Assembly (NCBI GenBank): GCA_020060215.1 | Contig: JAGVAP010000014.1 | Coordinates: 43,347 to 107,346 of the forward strand | Source: Deltaproteobacteria bacterium | GTDB lineage: Bacteria > Desulfobacterota > DSM-4660 > Desulfatiglandales > HGW-15 | Length of the DNA: 64,000 nucleotides | Direction: 5' to 3' | Part shown: positions 8,455-16,015 of the stretch, one piece after another | How positions within the stretch are numbered: the first letter of the stretch is position 1 | Layout of the letters: each line of letters starts with the position of its first letter | Position numbers and translations under genes: made by a program | The notes under the pieces: generated by a model | What the model was told of the DNA's origin: nothing | Seen by the model: only the letters and a program-made list of their open reading frames with translations | Database searches by the model: none

Positions 8455-9424
8455 TTTTCCTTCCTTCTTCCCGGTTCCCCGATTCACCGTTTCGCCGGTT
8501 CCCCGATTCGTTCTTTCTTCTCCGCCATGCGGTCTGCCAGGCTTCCAAGGTGGTCTGTTTCTCGATTTTAATGATCCACTCCGGCGGTATAGCCCCGATC
8601 CCGAGATATGCGCCACTGATGGAGCCTGCGATACTCGCTATTGAATCTGAGTCGCCGTTCGAATTCGCGCCGCGGAGGACGGTGCTTTTGTAGTCATCCG
8701 GGTACCGGAGGAAACAGTAAAGGGCAAGGGCGACCGCCTCCTCGCCGACCCAGCCCTCGCCCAAATAAGTGAGCGCCCTTTCTTCGTCCTCCCACTCGAT
8801 GCACCGGGCGACCTTCTGGATGGCTTCATCGAACTCCCCGGAGATGCCGGATGTGAAGCGAAGAAGTTGTGGGATGATGTCCTCGGGCTTGACTTGGTCC
8901 AAGGCAAGTTTGACCAGGTATGCGGCCCCGATGCAGGCCGCGTCGGCAGTGGGGTGCCCGTGGGTGCAGATGCCGGTTGCATGGGCCACCTCCTTGAGCT
9001 TTTCCGGATTTTGATGGTAAAGGTAGCCGATCGAGGCTGCCCTCATTGCTGAGCCACAGCCTTTTGATTCGGCGATCCCGCTCTTGCTCCAGTGGATCCC
9101 TCTCTCCATATTGGCCACGCCTTTGAGGCAGGTACGTCCCGGTGCCCGGTTGTTCTCGGGAGAATGGAGCCATTTGATGAACTCTTCCCGCACTACCTCC
9201 ATTATTGCATCGATGTCCTTTTCTCCTGCCTGAATGAGCGCCTCGGCAATGGCGATGCTCATCTGGGTGTCATCAGTGAAAAGGGCAGGGTCAGGGAGAG
9301 CAGAGATGCCTTGAGGCCCATACCGCCGCTTGATCTCTGGGAGCTTGATGAATTCCGTTGGCGCGCCGAGCGCGTCCCCAATGGCAAGCCCGTAGATAAC
9401 CCCTTTTGCCTTGTCTACTCCCAT
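8447..9424 (-). CDS. ADP-ribosylglycohydrolase (ARG / DraG-like family)
   Basis: A 325-residue enzyme expected to remove ADP-ribose from proteins or nucleic acids. Metal-ligand motifs of the family are visible: GLAIGDALGAPTEF at residues 12-25, LFTDDTQMSIA around 48-58, and a C-terminal NSNGDSDSIASI corresponding to the usual GGDTDT block. Residues up to about 300 (EAWQTAWRRRK) look native. The last 25 residues are a translation of repeat C. The neighbours (phosphatase downstream, DUF6946-like upstream, ARPP-1-like further upstream) match a known ADP-ribose-related neighbourhood. Whether it acts on protein, RNA or free ADP-ribose cannot be told. Confidence 0.92.
   Translation of the reverse strand: MGVDKAKGVIYGLAIGDALGAPTEFIKLPEIKRRYGPQGISALPDPALFTDDTQMSIAIAEALIQAGEKDIDAIMEVVREEFIKWLHSPENNRAPGRTCLKGVANMERGIHWSKSGIAESKGCGSAMRAASIGYLYHQNPEKLKEVAHATGICTHGHPTADAACIGAAYLVKLALDQVKPEDIIPQLLRFTSGISGEFDEAIQKVARCIEWEDEERALTYLGEGWVGEEAVALALYCFLRYPDDYKSTVLRGANSNGDSDSIASIAGSISGAYLGIGAIPPEWIIKIEKQTTLEAWQTAWRRRKNESGNRRNGESGNREEGRKNG
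8466..8516. repeat. Dispersed repeat C, copy 2 (encodes the ADP-ribosylglycohydrolase tail)
   Basis: GGTTCCCCGATTCACCG and GGTTCCCCGATTCG occur within 50 nt. Read on the minus strand they encode the residues NESGNRRNGESGNREEG at the end of the ADP-ribosylglycohydrolase. Confidence 0.8.
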
Positions 9425-9445
9425 GGGCCTATCTTTTCCCTTTAA

Positions 9446-10129
9446 TCAGCTTTTCAGAAATGAAGGATCACCAACCACCCAGATCCCGAATAGCGGAATG
9501 GCAGAGGACCTGCCGAGGCGCTGCACAGACCCTATTACGGCCTCAACTCCGAACAGGCCAGTAAACGCCTGGTAATCCGACCACCCGACCCGTTCTTGAC
9601 TGAAAGAGTGGACCAACAAGACAGCGGCCGCGGCGCGATACTGTTCACCTGTAATAATTGCCGACGCGGTCCGATGGAGGAGTTGGTAGCGAATCGCACC
9701 ACAAGGTATGGTGTTAAGGCCTATCGAGTGAAGAAGGGAGGTCAACCGCTCCTCTTTCCCGGGCGACGCGCCCTTTAGCCACTCCTCGAGGGTGGGGCCA
9801 AAAGACTCTCGGACCTTGCCTTCGACCATTACTACTACCGGACCTGCCTTGGAGCGTCCCAGTACGAAAATGTCATTTTGGGAAGCTCGCGATCCACCAG
9901 GGAGTGGAACCTTGAACTCCGGGATTGCGAGGAGGGGGGTGAGATCCTCAAGGAGCGGTTCCTTACACTGATTGAACGGGAGGGCTACATCCGGTGGAAA
10001 CCCCTCAGCTGCTTCCCAGCAGTGAGCAAGGGTTCGGGCGGAGTAACCAGAGCGCCAGTGCTTTTCTGGGTCAGCAAGCAGCGCCTTCCAATCATCGGGA
10101 CCTGAGGTAAATGCAAGGATGCGCGACAC
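9446..10129 (-). CDS. DUF6946-like protein of unknown function
   Basis: A 227-residue cytoplasmic protein starting MSRILAFTSGPDDWKALLADPEKHWRSG from a GTG at 10129, with AGAGG about 5 nt upstream. W..LLADP..HWR.GYSA..LA..WE at the N-terminus and VVMVEGKVRESFGPTL at mid-protein are the features I associate with the uncharacterised DUF6946 family; this label is from memory. The E-G-K within a hydrophobic strand recalls a nuclease-like E-x-K core but I cannot show one. It is separated by 21 nt from the ADP-ribosylglycohydrolase and is probably co-transcribed. Confidence 0.6.
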   Translation of the reverse strand: MSRILAFTSGPDDWKALLADPEKHWRSGYSARTLAHCWEAAEGFPPDVALPFNQCKEPLLEDLTPLLAIPEFKVPLPGGSRASQNDIFVLGRSKAGPVVVMVEGKVRESFGPTLEEWLKGASPGKEERLTSLLHSIGLNTIPCGAIRYQLLHRTASAIITGEQYRAAAAVLLVHSFSQERVGWSDYQAFTGLFGVEAVIGSVQRLGRSSAIPLFGIWVVGDPSFLKS

Positions 10130-10201
10130 AGGTACCTCTTCGGTTAATTTGAAGGTTCAATACTTAAGGGGTTGATCAATGCAGTAATCTCAATGCAGAA
10201 G

Positions 10202-10710
10202 TCACGATCTCTCAGCTTTCTTCGCTATCTCCTCGAGCCGCTCTTCGGTGAATTTCCATGACAGAGGAATTTCGTCCGTCGTTCCAGCTGCGTAACCTCG
10301 AGGCGTCCAAACATGCTTTTCGTATAAGATCGTATCCCCACGGCCCGCTGCCGCCTTCTTCAACCAATCGGCAATTTCTAGCGGAGTTGCCAGATACATC
10401 CTGGGAAGTGTTTCCGCGGTTGTACCCTTGACTGAACGAGACAGAAGACAGTCTTGTTGCTGTGCTTTAATAGCCACTTGTCTGCCGCCCCATGGTAATC
10501 GGCATCTTTTATATGTGATTGTGTGAGCCCCCAACCGCCATCTTTGCTACCCTTCACAGAGACTTTCAAGACACGTTCGCGATCGACTGCAACCAAATCA
10601 TATTCGGGTTGATTCGCACCATACTGAACTGAGACATCCCAGCCGCATCGGGCGAATTGTGCAGCGGCAAACGCTTCAGCGGCGGTTGCAACCTGCCACG
10701 AGTTCTTCAT
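10202..10710 (-). pseudogene. Frameshifted PD-(D/E)XK nuclease-like protein
   Basis: Two overlapping minus-strand frames encode one protein. The first (from ATG 10710, AGGAGGGG upstream) reads MKNSWQVATAAEAFAAAQF, then EYDLVAVDRERVLKVSVKGS, then ADKWLLKHSNKTVFCLVQ. The second frame resumes with GTTAETLPRMYLATPLEIADWLK and ends EERLEEIAKKAERS. The break is near 10430-10440. EYDL with VKVSVKG-like spacing (D-x(n)-V-K) and the conserved N-terminal helix resemble PD-(D/E)XK endonuclease folds. Either the gene is dead or there is a one-base sequence error. Its place beside ADP-ribose genes fits a conflict island. Confidence 0.6.
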
Positions 10711-10987
10711 TTCACCCCTCCTGAAAGTGTTTGCAGCCAATTGGATATACCCTGGCTCATTGATGATCAATGTTTTTCATGGATCAGTTCTGATTTCTGT
10801 ACCTGCTTCTCCTGGAGAACCGGGAGATCCTTGAGCCTTGGGCCGCGTGTTCCGTTTCGTTTGTCTTTGTAAAGATGGATAGGTGGAGGATTTGGTCGTC
10901 CAGGCAGAGAGCAAAGTCTGAATCGGGGAAACGGTGAATCGGAGACACGGTGACAGTGAAAACCTTTTCTTCCCGCCACTTCGGCTC
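10711..10987. other. Intergenic 277 bp with repeat C material
   Basis: No convincing gene on either strand. The right third (10918-10957) is repeat C and the rest shows no structure I can name. Confidence 0.6.
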
Positions 10988-11050
10988 TCAAATCCGTTCA
11001 TCTTCATTACCGCTCCGTTTCTCCCCCTCGCCGGTTCTCCGGTTCTGCAT
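10918..11050. repeat. Dispersed repeat C, copy 3 (inverted ends, covers the ARPP-1 gene 3' end)
   Basis: The left end GAATCGGGGAAACGGTGAAT is matched in inverted sense by the right end CGCCGGTTCTCCGGTTC at 11030-11046. The ARPP-1-like gene terminates inside this interval, so its last ~18 residues (RRTGEGEKRSGNEDERI) derive from it. Confidence 0.75.
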
Positions 11051-11791
11051 TCCGGGATCATACCAGTCGATCGCATCCAGGGCGTAGCTCTCCACGAGCT
11101 TCTTGAAGACGCTCGTAAAGGTCTCGGGCTTTCCGAACGCGTCCATGCCGGCCACCTTTCCACCGATCATGAACACCGCGCCCACCTGCGAACCGATGAG
11201 GTGAAAGTGCTTCACATACTCCTCGAGGGATGGCCGGTCCTTCTCATAAATCTCCGACATTGCCATGCTGGGGGATACTGCCCCTCGTCTCGTTGATTTC
11301 TCGGAGATCTCGCACCAGAGGGCGCCTTGGTCAGAGCGGTGCCTACCCGATGTCCTCAATGATTCCCGCACCTGCTCCGACTTCATGGCCCTAAGCCCTG
11401 CCGACATCATTCTCTTCTCGCTCGAGAAACTGGAGCTCGCATAGGTCCATCTCCCCTGTTCCACGCAACTGACGGGGATCACCACGACCGTTTCCCCCGG
11501 GATCAGGATGGTGGTGTTCACGATCCGGTTCTGTTTTGCCCCGACCAGCTCCTCCCCATCCAGGATGAGGACCATGCGGGGGGACTTGTTCACAACCTTG
11601 AGCTCGGGAACCGTCCCTTCTTTGCTTACCTCCAAGATTTCGATCGTCCCTTCGGAAAGAGCTTCGTCCAGCAACAGGTATTCAAGTTCCAGTTTGCAGG
11701 CTGAGAGAAGTGGAAACAGGGTCAGGTTTCTGTGGCTCTGTTTCCCGCCAACCTTGACTTCTTCCAGGTACAACCCGAGCACCGATCTCAT
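10988..11791 (-). CDS. ARPP-1 domain protein (ARG and rhodanese-phosphatase-associated)
   Basis: A 267-residue cytoplasmic protein. The diagnostic core is SHRNLTLFPLL at residues 19-29, LDEALSEGTIEILEVS, then ILDGEELVGAKQNRIVN and IPVSCVEQGRW, which I recognise as the ARPP-1 family. That family is named for gene linkage to ADP-ribosylglycohydrolases and rhodanese-like phosphatases, both of which lie within 4 kb here. Its biochemical role is not established. GGGGGTGA precedes ATG 11791. The tail after about residue 249 is encoded by repeat C. It is divergently placed from the broken WYL regulator. Confidence 0.82.
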   Translation of the reverse strand: MRSVLGLYLEEVKVGGKQSHRNLTLFPLLSACKLELEYLLLDEALSEGTIEILEVSKEGTVPELKVVNKSPRMVLILDGEELVGAKQNRIVNTTILIPGETVVVIPVSCVEQGRWTYASSSFSSEKRMMSAGLRAMKSEQVRESLRTSGRHRSDQGALWCEISEKSTRRGAVSPSMAMSEIYEKDRPSLEEYVKHFHLIGSQVGAVFMIGGKVAGMDAFGKPETFTSVFKKLVESYALDAIDWYDPGMQNRRTGEGEKRSGNEDERI

Positions 11792-12083
11792 CGTCAGTCA
11801 CCCCCTTTTCGATTTGTGTCCATTCTATGGCGCGCTTTTGACAAGTACGGTCAAAGAGGAGAAAGAATTTTGAGATAATTGAAACGAGGGAGAGAGGCAT
11901 GGGCTGAGAAGGGTTTGGAAAACCCGGGAATGAGTGGTATATATCAAGCCGCCTTTTCACCATTCTTCGAAAAAGAAGGGGGATATCGGCATGGCTAGAG
12001 GGGACCAGCTATAAAATTGCCTTGCGCAATTTGATATGGCGCGGCTTCACCGCTCTTAACCCTGCTGCAGGAGGAGATGCGGT
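11792..12083. promoter_or_regulatory. Divergent control region between the ARPP-1 gene and the WYL regulator remnant
   Basis: 292 bp between two divergent genes. No clear -35/-10 pair was found on either strand. The region is AT-richer than its neighbours and holds the palindrome at 12014-12032. By analogy with other regulator/effector pairs it should carry both promoters. Confidence 0.5.
12014..12032. promoter_or_regulatory. Palindrome, candidate operator
   Basis: AAATTGC-cttgc-GCAATTT, a perfect 7-bp inverted repeat with a 5-nt centre, 52 nt before the start of the WYL-type regulator remnant. Its position in the divergent intergenic region fits an operator for a dimeric regulator. Confidence 0.45.
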
Positions 12084-12514
12084 ATGGCAAGAGGAGATCA
12101 ATTAGGGCGGCAGTGGAAGATCATCCAGACGCTCCTCACCTCCTCCGGTAAATCCGCGGCCGAGTTGGCAGCGGAACTCGACATCCACCCGCGGACCGTG
12201 TACCGGGACCTAGTGGCCCTCCAGACAGCCGGCTTCCCGATCTACACTGAGCGGACGGACGGGAAGAGCCTCTGGTCACTCCTCGACACCATGAAGCACC
12301 ACATCCCGGTCCCCTTCACCCTTCCCGAGCTCATGGCCCATTGGAAGACCGAACCGGAGATGGGGAGAAACGGAGAAACGGTGACCTTCAAGAGATCAAT
12401 ACTCTCTTTCATCTCCGGCTCGCCGATTCACCGATTCTCCGCTTCATACCATATTTCAAGAGGGGGATCCTCAAGCAGGTAAACGATGCTGCGGCGGCCC
12501 GAAAGACCATCGAG
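12084..12514 (+). pseudogene. WYL-type transcriptional regulator, internally replaced and cut by IS21
   Basis: The N-terminus (MARGDQLGRQWKIIQTLL, ELAAELDIHPRTVYRDLVAL, DGKSLWSLLDTMKHHIPVPF) is a standard HTH_11 start of a WYL regulator, with AGGAGG before ATG 12084. After LPELMA the family continuation is lost and the frame runs through repeat C (12352-12445). In another frame, at about 12450-12514, typical WYL-protein sequence returns (YFKRGILKQVNDAAAARKTIE) and stops exactly at the left end of the IS21 element. The original roughly 330-aa protein therefore lost a middle segment and its whole sensor domain. The first ~88 residues could still give a free HTH protein. Confidence 0.8.
12352..12445. 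repeat. Dispersed repeat C, copy 4 (replacing the middle of the WYL gene)
   Basis: The left end has GGGGAGAAACGGAGAAACGG. The right end has the inverted partner CGCCGATTCACCGATTCTCC. Between them lie about 45 nt of unrelated sequence. Confidence 0.75.
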
Positions 12515-12630
12515 TGTGAATCGGCATGCAATATTGACCCACCTTTGGATGTGATCGGCATCCAAAATTGACCCACCCCCTACCGCTCTCTAAGCGACCC
12601 GGACTTGGGTGGAAGGAGGGCGGAGGGGAG

Positions 12631-14146
12631 ATGCTCATCGTGGAGACTATTCGCAAGATTCGGTTAATGATTCTCCGTGACGGCAAGTCGATCAGGCAGA
12701 CCGCAAAAGAACTGAGGTTGTCTCGTAACACCGTGAGGAAGGCGCTCCGGAGCCAGCAGACTGCTTTCGAGTATCGGCGAAGGCGACAACCCCGGCCGGC
12801 CATCGGGCGGTACATGAAGGGATTGGAAGAAGACCTAGCCAGGGACCAGAAGCTCCCCAAGAGGCAACGTCGCACCGCCATAGCCCTCTATGAAGGGCTT
12901 CAGGGGGAAGGCTACACGGGCAGCTACGACAGTGTCCGGCGCCACGTTCGAGAGTGGCGGGAGCAAAAGAGCAGCAACGTATCGGAAGTTTATATCCCAC
13001 TGGTATTTGACCCCGGGGAAGCGTTCCAGTTTGATTGGAGCCACGAGCAGGTGGAGATGGACGGGATGCCGATGACGGTCAAGGTGGCCCACCTACGTTT
13101 ATGCCACAGCCGGTATTTTCTGGTGACCGCCTATCCCCGGGAGACCCAGGAGATGGTCTTTGACGCCCACATCCGAGCCTTCGAGTTCTTCGGAGGGGTG
13201 TGCCAGCGGGGAATTTACGACAACCTCAAGGCAGTGGTGAACAAGGTTCTTTCCGGCAAGGAGCGCAACTTTAACAGCCGGTTTGGTCAACTCTGTTCCC
13301 ACTACCTGTTTGAACCGGTGGCCTGCACACCGGCTGCCGGGTGGGAGAAGGGCCCAGGTGGAGAACCAGGTGGGCACGGTGCGTCGCCGGTTCTTCACGC
13401 CCCGCCCGAAGGTGAAGGACTTTGCCGAGCTCAACGACTGGCTCAAGAGCCGCTGCATCCAGTGGGCAAAGTCCCACCCCCATCCCGCTCTCAGTGGGCA
13501 GAGCGTGTGGCAGGCGTACGAAGCGGAGAGGGAGCGACTGACCCCTTTGCCGCCCCGGTTTGACAGCTACGCCGAGCGCCCGGCCCGTGTCAGCCCCAGT
13601 AGCCTGGTCTCCTTCGACCGCAACCGCTACAGCGTGGACTGCCGCCATGTGGGGCAGAGCGTCCAGTTACGGGTCTATGCCGATCGGATCGTGATCGTTC
13701 GTGACGCACAGGTGATCGGGGATCACCCGAGGCAGTTTGGCCGGGGCAGGACGATCTTCGACCCTTGGCATTACCTGCCTGTTTTGGATCGCAAACCCGG
13801 TGCACTGCGCAACGGCGCCCCCTTTAGGGAGTGGGTGCTGCCGGAAGCCATCGAGCTTGTGGGACAGCAACTGCAGCAACGCTATGAGGACTGGGACCGG
13901 CAGTTTGTGGGGATTTTGCAGTCGGTGCCCCTCTACGGGCTTGATGCGGTGGAGGATGCCTGTCGTCAAGCCCTGGCCACAAAGACCTTCTCCGAGGAGG
14001 TGGTCCTCAACTTCCTTCACCGCAGCCGTGACGATGCCCCCGCAGGGGAGAAGGAGTTACCTGACCCCCTGAAACTGCGTGAACCGCCGGTGGCCGATTG
14101 CCAGCGCTACGACTCGCTGCTCAAGGAGGGCCATCATGCTTCGTGA
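12631..14146 (+). pseudogene. istA: IS21 transposase IstA, frameshifted
   Basis: DDE transposase starting MLIVETIRKIRLMI with GGAGGGGAG before ATG 12631. An HTH (SIRQTAKELRLSRNTVRKAL) is followed by the first Asp in FQFDWSHEQVEMDG and the second in RGIYDNLKAVV. At 13351-13355 the run GGCCC has one extra C relative to the expected frame for EKGQVENQVGTVRRRFF. The protein therefore leaves frame just before its expected catalytic Glu. The second half (13283 frame, ending 14146) is intact, with DRNRYSVDCRHVG and LYGLDAVEDACRQAL. About 505 aa if repaired, normal for IstA. Confidence 0.9.
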
Positions 14147-14866
14147 CGAGATACTGTCACTTTTGGAAGCGCTCAGGCTCCGGGCCTGCAGTCGGTCCTT
14201 GATGAGGTGCTCTCCAATGGGCGCAAGCAAAAGGCCATCCCGGAGAAGGTGATCTTGGAACTCCTCAAGGCCGAGGCCGCCGAGCGCAGGCTTCGCAGCA
14301 TCCGCTACCGCCTCGGTCAGGCCCACTTCCCCATTATGAAGGATTTGGACAGCTTCCGGTTCGACCAATCCCCCATCCATGAACCCCAGATCCGCTCTTT
14401 GTATGAAGGGGCCTTCCTGCAAGAGCACAGCAACCAGATCTTCGTGGGCGGCACGGGCACAGGCAAGACCCACCTGGCCATCGCCATCGCCGCAAACGCT
14501 GTCCGAAAAGGATCAAGAGCCCGCTTCTACAACCTCGTGGATCTGGCCAATCAGTTGGAGCAGGAGAACTCGGCCGGGCGTGGGGGCAGGCTTACCTCAG
14601 CGCTGGTGCGGTTTGATCTGGTCGTGCTCGATGAGCTGGGGTACCTGCCGTTCTCCAAAAACGCAGGCCACCTGATCTTCCACCTCATCTCCAAGCTCTA
14701 CGAGCAGACCTCCGTGATCATCACCACCAACCTCACCTTCGGGGAATGGCCCCAGGTCTTCCCCGACAAGAAGATGACCACGGCCATGCTGGACCGTCTC
14801 ACCCACCACTGTGAGATCATCGAAACCGGAAACGATTCCTGGAGAATGAAAACCCGATCCTCCTGA
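14136..14866 (+). pseudogene. istB: IS21 helper ATPase IstB, frameshifted near the start
   Basis: An AAA+ helper for IstA. The start [16 protein letters not shown] is read from ATG 14136, overlapping the istA stop by 11 nt. The frame is then lost at about 14175-14182, where one G appears to be missing. The other frame carries the rest: [20 protein letters not shown], Walker [12 protein letters not shown], Walker [13 protein letters not shown] and [13 protein letters not shown] near the end. An internal in-frame ATG at 14207 could still give a roughly 219-aa protein lacking the first helices. Decay or a sequence error are both possible. Confidence 0.88.
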
Positions 14867-14895
14867 ACACTCTACCGCTTCATACAGGAGGATCG
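14855..14895 (+). terminator. Hairpin at the end of istB
   Basis: A perfect 11-bp inverted repeat CGATCCTCCTG / CAGGAGGATCG with a 19-nt loop spanning the istB stop codon. It is followed by AT-rich sequence but no long T-run. It may protect the IS from readthrough. Confidence 0.45.
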
Positions 14896-14965
14896 CATAT
14901 ATAAACCTTTAACTTGGGGGTGGGTCAAAATTGCATGCCTATGGTGGGTCAATTTTCAATGCCGA

Positions 14966-15574
14966 TTGACAGACAAGGTGATCTCTTCTGCAAAACCGGA
15001 TGTGCAGGACTACCTCTGGACCATTCGGGAGACGATGGGGAGGGTCAGTGAGATAAACCGCCTTTGTTGGGATGACCTGAGCTTCGATGAGAGGTCGGTG
15101 ACCCTCTGTACCCGGAAGAAAAAGGGAGGACATCTCACACCCAGGAAAGTGCCCATGACCGAAAAGCTCCTCGAGGTGCTCACCAAGAGGTATGCCAGGA
15201 GGGACGCTACGAAGCCATGGGTCTTCTGGCACAGGTACTGGAGCAAAACCGCGGGAGATTTCAAGGAAGGCCCTTACAGGGACAGAAAAAAGTTCATGAA
15301 GACTCTCTGCATAAAGGCCGGAGTCCAGTATTTCCGTTTTCATCCATTGAGGCACTCTGGCGCTTCCGTCATGGACGACAACAATGTTCCGATCGGGGCG
15401 ATCCAGCGTATTCTCGGTCACGAGAACAGAACCACGACCGAGATTTACCTCCACAGCGTCTCCGGGGCGGAGCGTCGAGCAATCGAGGTATTTGAGCGAG
15501 CCAGCAGAAATTCACACACGGACTCACACACGCAACAAAAGAGGGGATTATGCGACTTGGTGACATCTGCATAA
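14966..15574 (+). pseudogene. Tyrosine recombinase (integrase), N-terminal part removed
   Basis: The catalytic domain of a phage-type integrase. The first catalytic Arg is in TMGRVSEINRL, a Lys in KKKGGHLTPRK, H-x-x-R in HPLRHSGAS, then LGHENRTTTEIYLH with the nucleophile Tyr. About 200 residues remain. The usual ~150-residue N-terminal arm and core-binding domains are missing because the IS21 right end (14971) is the junction. The nominal start (TTG 14966) lies inside the IS end and has no ribosome binding site. It ends 23 nt from a tRNA-Arg gene, the typical place for an integrase of an integrated element. Confidence 0.85.
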
Positions 15575-15579
15575 TCCCC
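15543..15579 (+). terminator. Hairpin overlapping the integrase 3' end
   Basis: GGGGATTATGC / GCATAATCCCC, a perfect 11-bp stem with a 15-nt loop, spanning the integrase stop and followed by TGTATTTCTTG. Also lies 19 nt from the 3' end of the tRNA-Arg gene, so it may end both convergent transcripts. Confidence 0.6.
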
Positions 15580-15597
15580 TGTATTTCTTGCGCTTAA

Positions 15598-15674
15598 TGG
15601 CGCGCCCAGCAGGATTCGAACCTGCGACCTACGGATTCGTAGTCCGTCACTCTATCCAACTGAGCTATGGGCGC
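15598..15674 (-). tRNA. tRNA-Arg (anticodon ACG)
   Basis: A cloverleaf reads well on the minus strand: acceptor GCGCCCA / TGGGCGC, anticodon stem ACGGA / TCCGT with loop CTACGAA, and T-arm GCAGG TTCGAAT CCTGC. Discriminator G is followed by an encoded CCA. ACG is the bacterial arginine anticodon, usually edited to ICG. Its 3' end faces a tyrosine integrase, so it is probably the attachment site of the element to its left. Confidence 0.97.
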
Positions 15675-16015
15675 TCAAGGTATCCCATTCTTAGAACACG
15701 GCGGGATGAGTTTGTCAACCCCGTGCACCCGCCCGGCCGCCGTCCTGAGCACGTTCGGCATACGGTCACTTGTGTATCCGGAGGTCACAGAAGGACGACA
15801 TGCGGAAATGGGGGACCGCATTTCCATGACAGGCATAAGAGGAGAGGGAGGGAAGAATACGCCTGTTGCGCACCTCTTGATGAGCGCTTTTTCCCATTGA
15901 GTCTACCACTCTCCGGACCTAAGAGGTTCGCAATGGAGATCGGGAATCGCGACTGCGACTGAAGCGGAATGGATGACATTCGAGGAAACGGCTTGTCACG
16001 GAAAGGAGGAATGGC
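15675..16015. other. Intergenic 341 bp, no gene recognised
   Basis: Holds the region upstream of tRNA-Arg (minus) and of the PEP-CTERM gene (plus). Small open frames show no family features, and I see no clear promoter. Confidence 0.6.

Larger units (their letters stand above)
12515..14971 (+). mobile_element. IS21-family insertion sequence, damaged
   Basis: A 2457-bp element with istA and istB. The left end TGTGAATCGGCATGCAATAT and the inverted right end, which reads TGTCAATCGGCATTGAAAAT, both continue into TGACCCACC. Subterminal copies of GGGTCAA-type sequence lie at both ends. No matching target duplication is seen (left flank ...ccatcgag, right flank gacaaggtg). The element separates two truncated genes, the WYL regulator and an integrase. 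Both IS genes carry a single-base indel. Confidence 0.93.

Noticed and set aside
14207..14866. istB as an intact gene starting at 14207
   Set aside because: The native start [16 protein letters not shown] lies upstream in another frame, so the 14207 frame is the product of a frameshift rather than the full protein.
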